Shown: positions 49,301-60,907 of the stretch, in pieces
Numbering within the stretch: the first letter of the stretch is position 1
Layout of the letters: each line of letters starts with the position of its first letter
Source of the DNA: Toxoplasma gondii ME49
Taxonomy: Eukaryota; Apicomplexa; Conoidasida; Eucoccidiorida; Sarcocystidae
Direction of reading: 5' to 3'
DNA: 64,000 bases
Assembly: GCF_000006565.2 (NCBI RefSeq)
Contig: NC_031479.1
Coordinates: 6,384,885-6,448,884 of the forward strand
Made by a program: the position numbers and the translations under genes
Notes under the pieces: generated by a model
Seen by the model: the letters and a program-made list of their open reading frames with translations, nothing else
Told to the model about the DNA's origin: nothing
Databases searched by the model: none

Positions 49301-52300
49301 CGCCAGTAGCAGCGAGCTGAAGCCATTTTTCAAGCCGCGCTTCTTGAGCTCTCCGGAGATCTGCAGTGTTTATAATAGCGGCTAAGGGACTGGTAACTGA
49401 ACGAGGAACGCTCCTGGATGGTGTTTGATCGGTCGGAGGATTTTTTTTCCCGCGTACACCAACACTATTGGGATGCTGTGTTTGAGCCTGATGCCTTAGT
49501 ACATGAATGAGGTGGTCTGCTCCGGTTCGTTCTGCCGAGCTGGTTGCCAGAGAAGAAGCAGCGGTTGAGGAAGGGTACCGAAGAGACGTTGGAGGCACCT
49601 TCTGTTCGTCAACCTGCATTTCTTCATGCGCTACATGTGCTGTTGACAGAGGCACAGGCAGTGCAGAAGCAATAACAGAGATAAATTGTAATCGACCAAG
49701 TGCTGTTTTCTCAGATGACTTGTGCGTAACTGTCGACTGTTTGTGAGCACCAAGCAACGATCCCCATCCAAATAAGTGAGTTGCTTCTGTAGCCCTCTAA
49801 ACAACGGACCGGCGTCCATAAGCACAGCCTAGTGCCCTGTGTGTGACTTTTCTGTGTTACATGTGTTGAGAGTTTGCATTCTGGAAGGCACACTTCTTCT
49901 TTCGGCAGAAAATTCGTTGATGCTTGGGTAGTTTCACTTGAAAGAAAAGAGTAACGACAGTTTCTACTGTTGTACCACAGGCAAGCTGACCGCTCAATGG
50001 GGAAGGGCAATTACCGGTCGTCTCTGCTGTGAGGATGCAAGAGGCTACGTGCATCCAGATATAGTGGAGGCCAATGAGGAGGTGAATGCATAGTCTCCGG
50101 CTGGCCATGGTGGCGTAGGTTTAGGAAGTTCAAAGCGTCATCTCCTCATCGAAAAGCAGGCGACATATCCCGAAGCGGTTGTACCTGCAACAAACACGCG
50201 GTGTTTTGTGCCGCGACCGGGCGGCAGAGCTTTGACAACCTGCAAAGCCAGCCGCTGGGTACGGAAATCAACCAAATGCTCCGGTGGACACAAAAAAAGA
50301 AGCCGACTGCTCCACCCCGTAGCAAAGAGCCTTCCTTCAAGGCAGCATACCTTGAAGGGCGCCAAATTGCCACCGACGAGTTGCTCGCCGAAAGTGTCAT
50401 GAGAGGCCTTGGTGAGCCGCTTGTGTGCTGTCGTCGGTTCACGGGCTGTGTTATACAGCCCCACAGTCCAAGAAAAAACAAGCTAAAGGGCAGGCAAGCA
50501 CTAACGAGCTGAGTCGCTCTCCTCCCCTCACCTCCCCACCATTCGATGATTCGCGTTGCCTTCCACTCTAACTCATTATACTCTATCCTTGCCTCAAAAA
50601 ATTTTTCCCTTACCACAGCCACTTCCTCTAAGTCGTGCTGTGACTCTCGGGACGGTGCCTTTCGTAGGCTAAAGCCACCTCACGTTCCCACGCGTCGGGG
50701 CCTCCAGGCGGCCTACGGGGCTGGTTTCTGTGAGCCTGCTGCTCCCGCAAAAAGTAACGGCAGTCAGTTGTCTGTATAAAGCTATCGGTTGTGTAGCATA
50801 TGCGCGCTGCTGCAGAGGACGTACGGAAATTGACCAGACACAAACAAGATGTGGTTCCTCCCAGAAATGGGCACTCTTCACCGAAAAGTGACAACCGTGA
50901 TTTCTTCCGAGGTTTGAAGTCTTTTCGTCCGGTGACAGAGTAACGATACACACTCGCCGAGGTGAGGGAACATGTTATAGCTGGGGGCTTTTCTTAACGG
51001 TGTCTCGAGTAACCGTTGTTACTTGTATTTTTCACACGCGCGCTTATGGTCATGGTACAAACTACAGAATCCGTTGCTCGTGAAAAGCCAGCCTGAGCGC
51101 GCCGCTCGGAGGCGGCTCCGGCTGATTAAACGTCACAGAAATATAAAAATGTAGGCACCTTTTCCCGACGCCCCTTGCCGATTAAGCCGCGAAAACCCGG
51201 CGTCTGGAGCGGGATTCACCCACACGCCTGCTTTCGTCGGCTGCACTGTCCTCCGTTTCTCCCATTCTCTGCAAGCTGCGTTCCGTTTAGGGGACTGAGT
51301 TACGACAAACGGACAACGCAGTAGCGTATCACGTCGCCGTGTCATATACACTTTGTGATTCTACAGAATGTTCTCTCACGTAGTGCACACATCGCGTCAG
51401 AACATAGCGGGCTGGTTCTCTGTTTCCTTAAGACTCAATCGGATGATTGCAGACCAAAATGCGTTTACACAGGGAAACCTTGTGTGAGAGGCATGTCAGG
51501 TCGCTGCATGCCGCGATGATCACCTACTGTCGTGCAGGATTACTGTGTAAGTCCCTGCATTTCGTTTCTCATTTGGACGAGCGGAAAGCATGGGGTCAGC
51601 TGAAGCTCAGTTACTGCTCGCTACTCAAGCTAATTACCAAGGCACTGCAATTTTCGAATTTCACGTCGGCTCTTCGAACGATTTCCGGTCTGACTGTCGG
51701 TGGAAACAGCCACACAGCGGACACTCTTCAGGAAGGCAGACCGCAACTTCCAAATTCTGCATAGCGACAGCGGATGATAAACCGTAGTTGATTAGCAGAA
51801 CACATTTCAGTGCGTTAAAGGTAAACGCTAAATATGCTGCAGTGTTACCAACTTGACCGCTTGAACGTCAGCAGTCCTCTTCAGAACATGTTGCTGAAGT
51901 CGCAAAGGGTCATGTTCTGCCGCGTAAGCCGTGGCTGGACACTGAAACAGAATATTAAAGCGGAATACTGGGCACAATCACGTGACGCCCAACCAGTTAA
52001 GGCTAGAAACGACGCGTGCCACCCGGTTGCAGTTCTAAACGTTAGAAGTTCGTCAGAGTGAGAGACGCATTACCCTCTCAGCGGAGCAGTGAGACCGAGC
52101 AGAATAGCGAAGAGACAGACAAACTAACAAGAGCAGCACAGAACAGCACAGCCCGCGGCGAGGGAGTTCCTTGGTACCTGGTACGTCGAACGGTACTTAC
52201 AACAGGAACAATAAAGAGGAAGATATGATAGTTATGCGACCCGTGTGGCTTCACTACTCCCGTCAGGTGAGCACTGACGACAGTGTGTAGGACACGTTGC

Positions 52301-53093
52301 CATGAGACACCGCCGGCCCAACAAAAACGCTGACTTGCGGCTCTTTTCCACCCGGGTCAGCGACTCATGACCGCGCTGCAGTTTATCTCTAGCAACAGTT
52401 ACAGTGTTTGACTGCGTTGTGCCTCTTGGGAAAAGGGGTGTCCTCTGAGAAGCAGAGATTCTGACGTTAAGGTGGTGGACGGGTGCAACCTCCGCAAATG
52501 CAGCAGCAGCATGCACGAACGGTCGAGACCAGCTGCCGGCCGGTCTTGTCTGACTCCGCAAAACACCGTTTGAAAACTTGCCTTTTGAGAACAGTCCCCG
52601 TTCTTTTTTCGACACCACTGGATGTCCCCGATGTCAGTTAGCCGTGCGTTGGTGCATTGTCTTGGCTGTTTCGACTGTGGCTCTGAATTCGCGCCTGAAA
52701 CGCCCAGTAGCATTGCCAAGAACAGCACCCTCATTCCTGACCCGTATATCTTCTGGGGACGCAGCTAAAAAATGGCATTTCCAGTCGGTCACCACCGTCC
52801 CCAACTACTCACTTCCCTTGCAACCGCAAAACTCCTTTGCTTGCACGGCACAAATGAAGGCTCAGGGGTGCAGTTTACACCGGCAGTGTCCGCTGCCACC
52901 TACTGGCGATCTACGGATTTTCTATCTCACGCCGCATAGCGCATGCGCTCCAGTTCTCCGCCTGATCTATAGCTACAGTGGGCAAGCTAGTGTCGCAGAC
53001 GAAAGCACCGAGACTTGCTTGCCCAGACTCCATTTCACCTTGCCCTCTCCTGCGCCAGCTGTCCTGACAGCACCGGCGTGTTTTCCGTAAGAT
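46333..53093. other. Long stretch with no confident gene
   Basis: 6.8 kb upstream of gene 8 and downstream of the ankyrin/TPR gene. Many frames of 60-170 codons occur on both strands with heavy overlap. A minus-strand frame of about 255-260 codons at 48993-49757 is exceptional and is listed separately. A plus frame at 46426-46635 is Lys-rich and could be an exon, but has no partners. 50146-50622 (minus) and 52578-53090 (plus) are open without other support. No tRNA-like cloverleaf was noticed. Confidence 0.4.
48993..49757 (-). other. Open reading frame, about 255 codons, possible exon
   Basis: The frame is open for 765 bases and slightly further upstream, to a stop just before a possible acceptor (GGGCTACAG). 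It has no early ATG. The composition is protein-like: a Ser/Thr/Pro-rich first half, then a helix (LRRAQEARLEKWLQLAATGA) and a region with several Trp, Cys and Asn residues (CVLQWEAQFCIANYLLIDAL). I recognise no domain. No second exon could be joined. Confidence 0.3.
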
Positions 53094-56000
53094 ACACTGG
53101 AAACCACTACTTTCGGGCCTTTTGGTCTCCTTGACTCATTCTACTTACGAAATATCTTTGTTTCCGGGGTCTCGCATCAGAGCCTGCCAATACAGTTGCG
53201 CCGCTTCGGCGTGGTCGCCGAGAGCGACGAGCGCCTGACCGGCTCGGTAGTATCCTCGTACCCACTCTGGATCAAGTGCAATCGCCTGATGTGTGTGGAG
53301 ATACACAGAAAAAAGAGTGGGAGAAATTGCGCAAACATCTCTCGGTCCTTCGTCTCGGCTCCCCTTTTTCGTAGTGAGAGTGAACTCTTCATCCCCTCCA
53401 ACACAAACGTTCCTTCACCCACACCTCTCCTGTCACATTTTGTCTTTCTATACACACATATATGTGTGCATCGTATGCATAGATATGAACGTACACACAT
53501 ATATATATATATATGGAGATATGCGGCGGCACGAAAAGGATTACCTTTGAAGGCTTTCGTTTCAGTTGTGAAGAAATTTCAGAATCATCTTACCCTTTCC
53601 GCGTGTTCTAGCGCCTTCTTGGGGGTCTGCTTCAGATTCAGCAGCATCAGGCAACTGTTCGCATGCAGCACCGCACGCTGGTGTCGCGTCTGCTGGATGC
53701 GAGGGCAAATTTGTAAAGCCTGTACATACAACACCGCACCTGTGTAGGACGTCTTTTCCCACTTTCGACCCCGTTTTCTCCCTGGACAATCGTCACTAGC
53801 ACAAGCACAGAAAAGCGCAAGATCAGCACGAGGCAGAGAAGCGCGACACTCTCAACTACGCAAACACCCCGCTGAAGCAACCCCTGCTCGGTCGTCACTC
53901 TGGCCTCCCCCCCGGCCTCCAGAGATTTCGTCTCCGGCGATGCCCGCTTTGCTCCCTAGAGCCACAGTCCGTCAATTTCTTCTCTCATCATGCGTTTTCA
54001 ACATGAATGGCGAAACAAGGCGAGGAAAATGTTCGTGGTTCTACGGGTTCTGAAGACCCCAGCGAGGCGAACTCACGTAGAGGCACACGCACCAGCGTTC
54101 CTTCCATTCCACGGTAGGCTTCGGTCCAGCCCCCGACCGTGAAGCTCCTTTAGTGGTAGGTCTTGGAATACACGCACAACTGTGTTTTAGAAGCGTGTAT
54201 TTGAAAAGCTAGCACATGGGTACAAGCTATACGAATACATCGACATTCCAGTTGATAGATTCTGTGAAGAATAGGAGCTACATAGAAAACTTCGACGGAG
54301 AAAGCCCATGAAAAGATCCCACTTCAGCTTGTGCAACAGAACCTCAGAAATCACCTGTACGCCCCACAAGGTCGCAGGCCACCGTATATCTCCACGCACT
54401 TACAGCGAGGTAGACATCCAGAGCTTCCTGGTACTTGCTTTGGGCCACCAGCTCGTTCGCCTGTTTCTTCTTCGCCTCCGCTTCTTCACCTTTTGTCTTT
54501 TGATCTTCTGAGAGTTCTGCGGGTTTCTCCTCCGCCTCGTACTCCCCGGCAAACGCGGCACCTGCACTGTTCGTTTCATGTGCGTTTTTCCCCCGCTCGG
54601 ACCGGCCTTCCGAGGCAGCGTCGGGCGACTGGGGCACCTGAGAAAGGAGAAAGTCGGAAAAACGCGGAGAACATCCACACCGGGCGTGAGCGTGACAGAG
54701 GGACTGGGCCACCCCGTCGCCAGCTTCGCTCGGAGGACGCTCTTCGGCGCCCTGCGTGAGAAGTTGCAGACAGCGAAGTGCCACAGATAGCCTGCGGTTT
54801 CGCAGTCTACACACCCCGCGGCTCAGTCGCCGTTGAAAACCAAGACGGCAGTGCACGCAGCGACGAACCCCCGCTCTTGAGGTGCGACAGCAGCGTGCCT
54901 CGGATCCAGTGCAGCAAACTCCGCATTTGTGTCTTGTGACTGACACGCTAGCGACGCTCGCTCCGAGACCACGAAAACCTCCTAACGCGCTCCCCTTTGT
55001 CTGTGGTGCATAGGAGACTGAGACGACCGGACAGAACTAGGCTTTGGTTCTCAGGAAAAAGATCTGCTGCAGTATTAGAGCGCAGGTAAAGGCGTTAGCT
55101 GCGGCGTGGTTTCCGATGGCGTTCGCTTCAGTGGACTTCTTGAAACGCCTAGCTAACGTTTGTCTCGAGCGAAACCAGCAAGGGTGAATCTGGGCTTTCT
55201 GCGTCGAACACCGGGACTCTCTTAAGATGCGGCCTCGCGTCTGCCATCGACCAGTTACCTGTGTGTCCGGTGCAGCCCTCTCCCTGCGGGGGACGTCTTC
55301 CCTTTCCATCGCCTCCTTCAGCAGTGCCGCCGTGGCCAGGTGACCGTACCGAAGAGCCAAGTCGAAAGCCGTCGCGCCCTGGGAGAAAGACAGAAGCACC
55401 GCGAGAAGACGTTTGCAAAGAGTGCTGTCTCAGAGATGACTGCCCCCATAAGGTGGATCAGGGAAGCGCTTTCGATTGCTGAACGTAAGTTTCAAAAAGC
55501 TCTTGGCCCTCACAGCAGTCTCCTTCGGCGAGATCGTGTCTGAACCCAGAGAAAGACCGCGTCCCAGTTCGACTGCGTCTCCCGAGCAGAGTCGACCACA
55601 GCTGAATAAATAGATCCGATTCGATACGTTCTGGGCTAAACCTGTGACGAGCGTTCATGACGGTCCGAGGGCAACTGAAGGAAAGTTTAGAAATAGCCCG
55701 AGACACCAAATGTATACACCCCTCGGCGCTCGAGGGTCTTCAGTGCATCTATCCGCATTTCTTGAGGCGTCCGACAGAGAGAAACCAACTCGCGAACGTG
55801 CTCCGTTCACCGCTGAGCAGATCGGCAAACGTCACAAGTGTTGATCCCGAAGAACTCCTGGTTTTCCTTCACAGCCGACGCAAGTCCCTCAAAGTCCGCC
55901 AGGCTACTAGACGATACCTCTGCCGTCTTCGATTGCGGCGAGGGATGTCGGCGGCACTCCGTCTGGAGAGAACCTCTCTGAAAGCGACTCCTCTCTCTCT

Positions 56001-57941
56001 TCTCGACCTCTCTCTTTTCGATTCTTTCGTCTCTCTCGCCCTGCTTCTCTCCCCCTCCGACACATTGCGATTCGCCTTCGCCCTCAACTGCCGCCGTTCG
56101 TCTCTCCTGCAAGTTGCCTTTCTTTCGCGTCCGAGCGACTCCGACCCCCGGCTGTCTCGATGAATGTAAAGTCGCCGCTGCTCTTTTTTTCGACGTCTAC
56201 GCGGTGCAAGCACCTGGGCTGAAAGCGCCGCAGTTCAACGCCAGGGCGTCTCAGACGAGTTCATTAAGAAGTGAAAAGCTGCGAAACTCCCAGATCTCGA
56301 GACACACGCTGTTCTCACCTGAGTAACGACGTTTGCATCCGCACCCGCAGCGAGAAGCGCCCTGACGCCTGCTTCGCTTCCAGCCTCGGCCGCACACTGC
56401 AGCGCAGTCCATCCCTCTCCGTCGGTTCGGCTCGGATTCGCGCCTGCTCGGAGAAGCATTTCAACCGTCTCTGCGTGACCTGCGCTGCTGGCGAAGACCA
56501 GTGGAGGAGGCAGAGCGCACTGGACGCTGTCACCCTTCGCTTCGCCGTCGGGATTCGCGCCGTTGTCCAAAAGAAACTGCGCATTCGCGCGGCGCCCGGA
56601 GAGGATCGCGTGCTGCAGAGGCGTTCCGAAGGTCGCGCAAACCGCGTCGACCTGACGGGGAATGGCAGCGAAGTCAAAGGGCAGGCGCAGTGAACGAGTG
56701 AAACGAAAATCAGCTGTGAATCGCGGAGAGAACACAGGACGGGCCGACGACGAAAAAGGAGAACCGAAACCTCTGCGTCTGTCTCAGGACTCATCGGGCA
56801 ACAAAAAAACGGAACGCCATGACACAACCTGACGCAAAAAAGAGAGAGATTTCTCATGCAAATGAGGTAAAAAGACAGATGTGCATGAAGCACGCTTCAC
56901 AGAAAGAAACATGCAAGGACACACATATATACATCCAAATATATATATATTTATATATATACATATATGCATATATGCACATATACATATAACACATATG
57001 GGACACACACACACAAATATATATATACATATATACATATATATATATAACTGAACATATCCCCATAGACATAGGCATACAATTACACATACACACGAAC
57101 ATATATATATATGCATATATATATATACATATATCGGTAGACAGATATATGTGTAGATAAAAAGGTGTATGTGGAGAATGGAGGCGATTTCCTTTCACCT
57201 TTTGTGATGGAGGTCAAACGCACTTTGGTGAGGGAATCGATTTTCGATTTGTGATGGAGAGCTGCTCACCTTGGCTCCGGCGTTTAGCAGCCGGGAGAGG
57301 ATTTCTCTTGCCTCTGTTTCGTCTTCCGCTCCCGCGGCGACGTGGAGGGGAGTGACGCCGTCCAGGTTCTTCGCATTGACGTCGGCGCCGCGATCCAAGA
57401 GAAGCTGGAGAAGGTCAAGAAGACCCTCCCTTTTCTTCTCACCCGAGGGCGTCGAAGCCGTCGCTTTGAGAAGCAGAAGCAGGGGAGTCTCCTCAGCTTC
57501 GTCTCGCAAATCGAGCAGCGAAGGAGAAAGAAGCAGCAGCAACGAAGCGACGTCTCGGCAGACACCCGCGCAGGCAAAGTGGAGAGCCGAGCGCCGCCGG
57601 CCATCTCTGAACTCCGCCAGCGTGGAAGCGAAGACCTTCCGAGCTTCCGGCGAGAGCGACTCTACAAAGGCAGACGCAGACGCTCCAGAAGAAGGCGACG
57701 AAGGCGACAAAGATGAAGCAGAAGGAGGAGAGGAAGAAGCTTGGCGGAGTTTAGACGAGTGTCCAGTTTCCGAGGAAGAGAAGTCGAGAAGAAGTTGTTC
57801 CAGGCGGGAGAGGTCGCCTTCGTAGGCTGCCTTAAACAGTTCTGCAAGCTGCGCGCGATTCGCCTCAAAGGCCTGCCCCCCCGCTTCTTTGCTTCCAGGA
57901 GACACGAGGCGCCCTGGATCGCCTGCTGTCTTGTGCGCCAT
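53094..57941 (-). CDS. Ankyrin repeat plus TPR protein
   Basis: Exons, read leftwards: 57270-57941, 56319-56651, 55259-55378, 54404-54637, 53594-53719 and 53149-53285, then a short last exon not settled (53.1 kb or 52731-52764). The first five junctions are phase 0. Residues 1-375 carry ankyrin repeats: RSALHFACAGVCRDVASLLL, RGADVNAKNLDGVTPLHVAA, TPLQHAILSGRRANAQFLLD, EGWTALQCAAEAGSEAGVRA and GATAFDLALRYGHLATAALL. A Glu/Lys-rich linker follows, then TPRs of the Hop/TTC4 type: ANELVAQSKYQEALDVYLA joined to ALQICPRIQQTRHQ, and AIALDPEWVRGYYRAGQALV. Both repeat types bind other proteins; a co-chaperone or scaffold role in the cytosol is inferred. The start ATG at 57939-57941 sits in GTCAAGATGG. 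An in-frame upstream start at 58256 would add a hydrophobic stretch and is less likely. Confidence 0.85.
53499..53514. repeat. (AT)n microsatellite in an intron
   Basis: About eight AT units inside the intron between the last two recognised TPR exons of the ankyrin/TPR gene. Confidence 0.85.
56918..57155. repeat. TA/CA-rich satellite block in the first intron of the ankyrin/TPR gene
   Basis: About 240 bases of interrupted TATATA, CATATA and CACACA runs. The block lies wholly in the intron between 56652 and 57269. Confidence 0.9.
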
Positions 57942-58880
57942 CTTGACTTCTTTCGAGGACTCTCGCCGCTTCTCTCTTCCTTCGGATTCTGTTCTTCCTT
58001 CCTTCGGATCCTTCGCCAGACACCCTCGTCCACGGCTCACCAGTTTCGCACCGCGAAGCCGCTGAAACGCAGTTGCGCGAGGAGAACATCCAGGGGAGAA
58101 GAGGGAGAACAAGAGAAGGACGCGTAAGGAGAAGAGAAGGCTAAAACTCTGGATGCTGGCCAGACAGTGGGAGAGCAGAGAGGAGAAAGACGACGACCGT
58201 GAAAGGACTGCAGACGACTCAACGACACAGGGCGGTGTGTCAGTCGCGAGGGGCAAGCCGCGCGGAGGCAGGAGGGGATGGGCGCTGGAAAACGCGAAGA
58301 TGAAGCAGAGACAACGGTAAAAGCAAGATCAATCTGCGAGGATTTATTCGACGCGAACCTTCCGACGAAACAAGCGAGACTCGCGTCCCCGCAGAAGTTG
58401 AGTATCGACGCTGAGACGTACGCTTTTCGGTGCGCATGCACATGGGAAGACAGCCCCCGACAGCCTTGGCCGCATCCTCCCCTCCGTCGTTTCCGTCTCC
58501 AACTTGTTTGCGGCGAGGCTTTTCCATATGGCTTCAGGATCGGTCGGCAAGGAACAGATTTCTCGCCGCGATTCGCAGTTCGCTCGAGTCCGAGTTCGGC
58601 GCAGCGAAGGCGCCCTCAGCCGGCTGCTCGTACGGCTTCAGGCCGCGCCTGGCGGAAGACCAGCCGCTCCCAGTGATGAAGCGGACGAGACGTCACTGGG
58701 TTCGTAGAACTCGTCTCTCCCAGAGAAAAAACAACTCTCCGTTCTCCGCTCTCCGCAGCTTCAAGTCAACTTGCCTGGCCAACTCAGCGATGACATCGAT
58801 GCACCTTTCTTAAAGGGGGCAGGTACCTGCGTCGTCTCCTCCTTCGTCTTCTTCTGCTTCTTCTTCTCTCTTCAAGTGGA
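57942..58880. promoter_or_regulatory. Shared upstream region of the ankyrin/TPR and uS15m genes
   Basis: 940 bases lie between two start codons pointing away from each other (57941 minus, 58881 plus). Both promoters and 5' UTRs must be here. The stretch is GC-rich, and open frames on both strands reflect composition. No TATA box is evident, as is usual in coccidia. A TGCACATG-like word occurs near 58436. Confidence 0.5.
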
Positions 58881-59853
58881 ATGGCTTCTCTGGCGCGTCG
58901 GATTTTCTCGCCCACCAAGGCGTTGGGGGCAGCAGCGAAGAGGAATCCTCTTCTCCGCTTCGACGGGAGGTCCTCGGCCCGGTCTCGCGCTTCCCCTCCC
59001 CTTCCGCTCTCCTCGTCCCTGTCTGAAGCGTCTTCCTCTCCTCGTTCTTCTTCTCGTTCTTCTTCTCGTTCTTCTCCTCTCTTCGCTCTCTCGACTTCTT
59101 ATCCCTCGCTTCTCGCTGCGTCTTCGCCTTCCTCTTCCTCTCCTCTCTCTTCTCTCTCTCCTTCCTGTCCCTCTCCTCTTCCTTCTCCCTCTCCTCTTTC
59201 TCCTCCCTCTCTCGGAGGCCGGCCAGCTGCATGGTGTTTAGACCAGAGGCGTGGAGTTGCGCGTCTGAAGAGTCATCGATACGGAGGCGTCGTCGCGTTG
59301 AAGACGAGGGCGCCGAAGTCCCCGTGGTACATCGAGGCTGAAAAGGAGTTCCTCAACGAACGCGCCCAGGTACAACAAGCGTGATGCAGTTTCGAAGTGA
59401 AAGCCTGGGCGCTCGAGACGCCAGCCTTTCAGAGGAACTCGGCCTGCAGCCGGAGAAGCAGCGAGACCTTTCGTGTCTGCTCAACGCGAATGTTCAGGAA
59501 AGAGTGACAACTGAGTTCTCTCTTCATGAATGCTGCTCCCGTCCTGATCGGCTCCTCCTGAAAAAAACAGTGCTTGACTTCCACTCTTCGCCGTTGCCGG
59601 TTCACCCTGCTGAGGGTCTGAGCGCGGTCGAGTCGTCTCTGTTGCCTCTCGTAGAAGGACAGTGAACTCCCCTGACCCAAGAAACAGGCTTGGTCGCTCT
59701 CCTCGCACTCTTCCTTGAAGGACGCGCCCAACGCTTGTGGTTCGCGCACAGTCGGCTGAAAACGCCTGTACCTGCTCCCCCAGAAATGTCGTGCTCTATT
59801 TGTGCTTTGCCGGATGCACATATATACATATATACATATATATACATATACAT

Positions 59854-59896
<43 letters not shown>

Positions 59897-60875
59897 CGTG
59901 TGTGTGTAGAGATGTAAATCGAGCGACCTTGGCGGGCGTGAAGTCGGCGCGAGTCGTTGGTACCCGCCGGGTGAGGAACGACGTTTTTTTTAATCCGTCG
60001 TTGTTTACAAGTGGACGCCTCTCTGTGCGTATCTGTGTGTCGGTCTATTTGTGGAGACCAGCACAGGTTTTGTCTTGATCTCTGGAGCTCCTGCAGACAA
60101 AGGCGTTCGGACTTCAAAGGGTGCATTTTGGTGGGTGTTGAGGTGCACCATGTCCCCCGTTCTTGTCCGGTTTGCCGCTGTGTACTCGTTCCTGCACTTT
60201 TCACTTTCGGTTTTCTGCGACTCTCTTCTCTCCTCCCAGGTTCCCGATGCGTACATTGAGCGGTGGCATGGCGAAGACTTGTCCAAGTTATCTCCGGCGC
60301 TGCGGCGCTGTCTGCACCTGCGGTGTGCTTCGAGCAAGGAACTGCACAGCTGGCGAAAACTTCAGCTTTGTCGTCTTCTTCAGAGGCGTCCTTTCGATAC
60401 GGGCAGCCCCGCTGTTCAACGTACGTCTGCGACATACTTCACGAGACCGAGCCATCTGTCTCTGCTCTTCTCTCGCTCTTCTTTTCTTCCTTGTTCTCTC
60501 TTCTGCTGCATGAGCACATACACAGTCAGCTCTCGCGAGCCTTCTGTTTGCAGTGGCCTGTCTGACGGAGAAGATCTTGAACGTCCGCGCGCATTTGCTG
60601 AGGCATTTCCGAGACCAGCAGAAGAAGAAAGTTCTTTCCATCTGGCTGTCCAGGCGACACCGCGTCATGAAATATCTTTACAGAGTTGATTTCAACCTCT
60701 ACAAATACGTCTGCCAGCAACTCAGTAAGAAGCCAGCGAAACTCCAGACCATCTGTTCCCCACTGACACAGAACGTTGGAAAACCCATGCATCTGCCTAT
60801 CGAAGCAAGCATATGTGTGTTTATATATAAATACATATATATATTTATATGTATATCTATATGTATATATATATG

Positions 60876-60907
<32 letters not shown>

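Noticed and set aside
52578..53090. Plus-strand frame of 170 codons at the 3' end of the ankyrin/TPR gene
   Set aside because: No splice partners, a composition typical of non-coding sequence, and overlap with the likely 3' end of the opposite gene.
54070..54140. Minus-strand exon-like piece with VEWKERWCVCLY and a GTGAGT donor inside the ankyrin/TPR gene
   Set aside because: No reading frame of it joins both neighbours in phase, whereas exon 54404-54637 joins directly to 53594-53719 in phase and completes a normal TPR.
57942..58256. In-frame upstream start of the ankyrin/TPR gene adding a hydrophobic Ser/Leu stretch
   Set aside because: The ATG at 57941 has a far better start context, and a membrane segment does not fit a cytosolic repeat protein.
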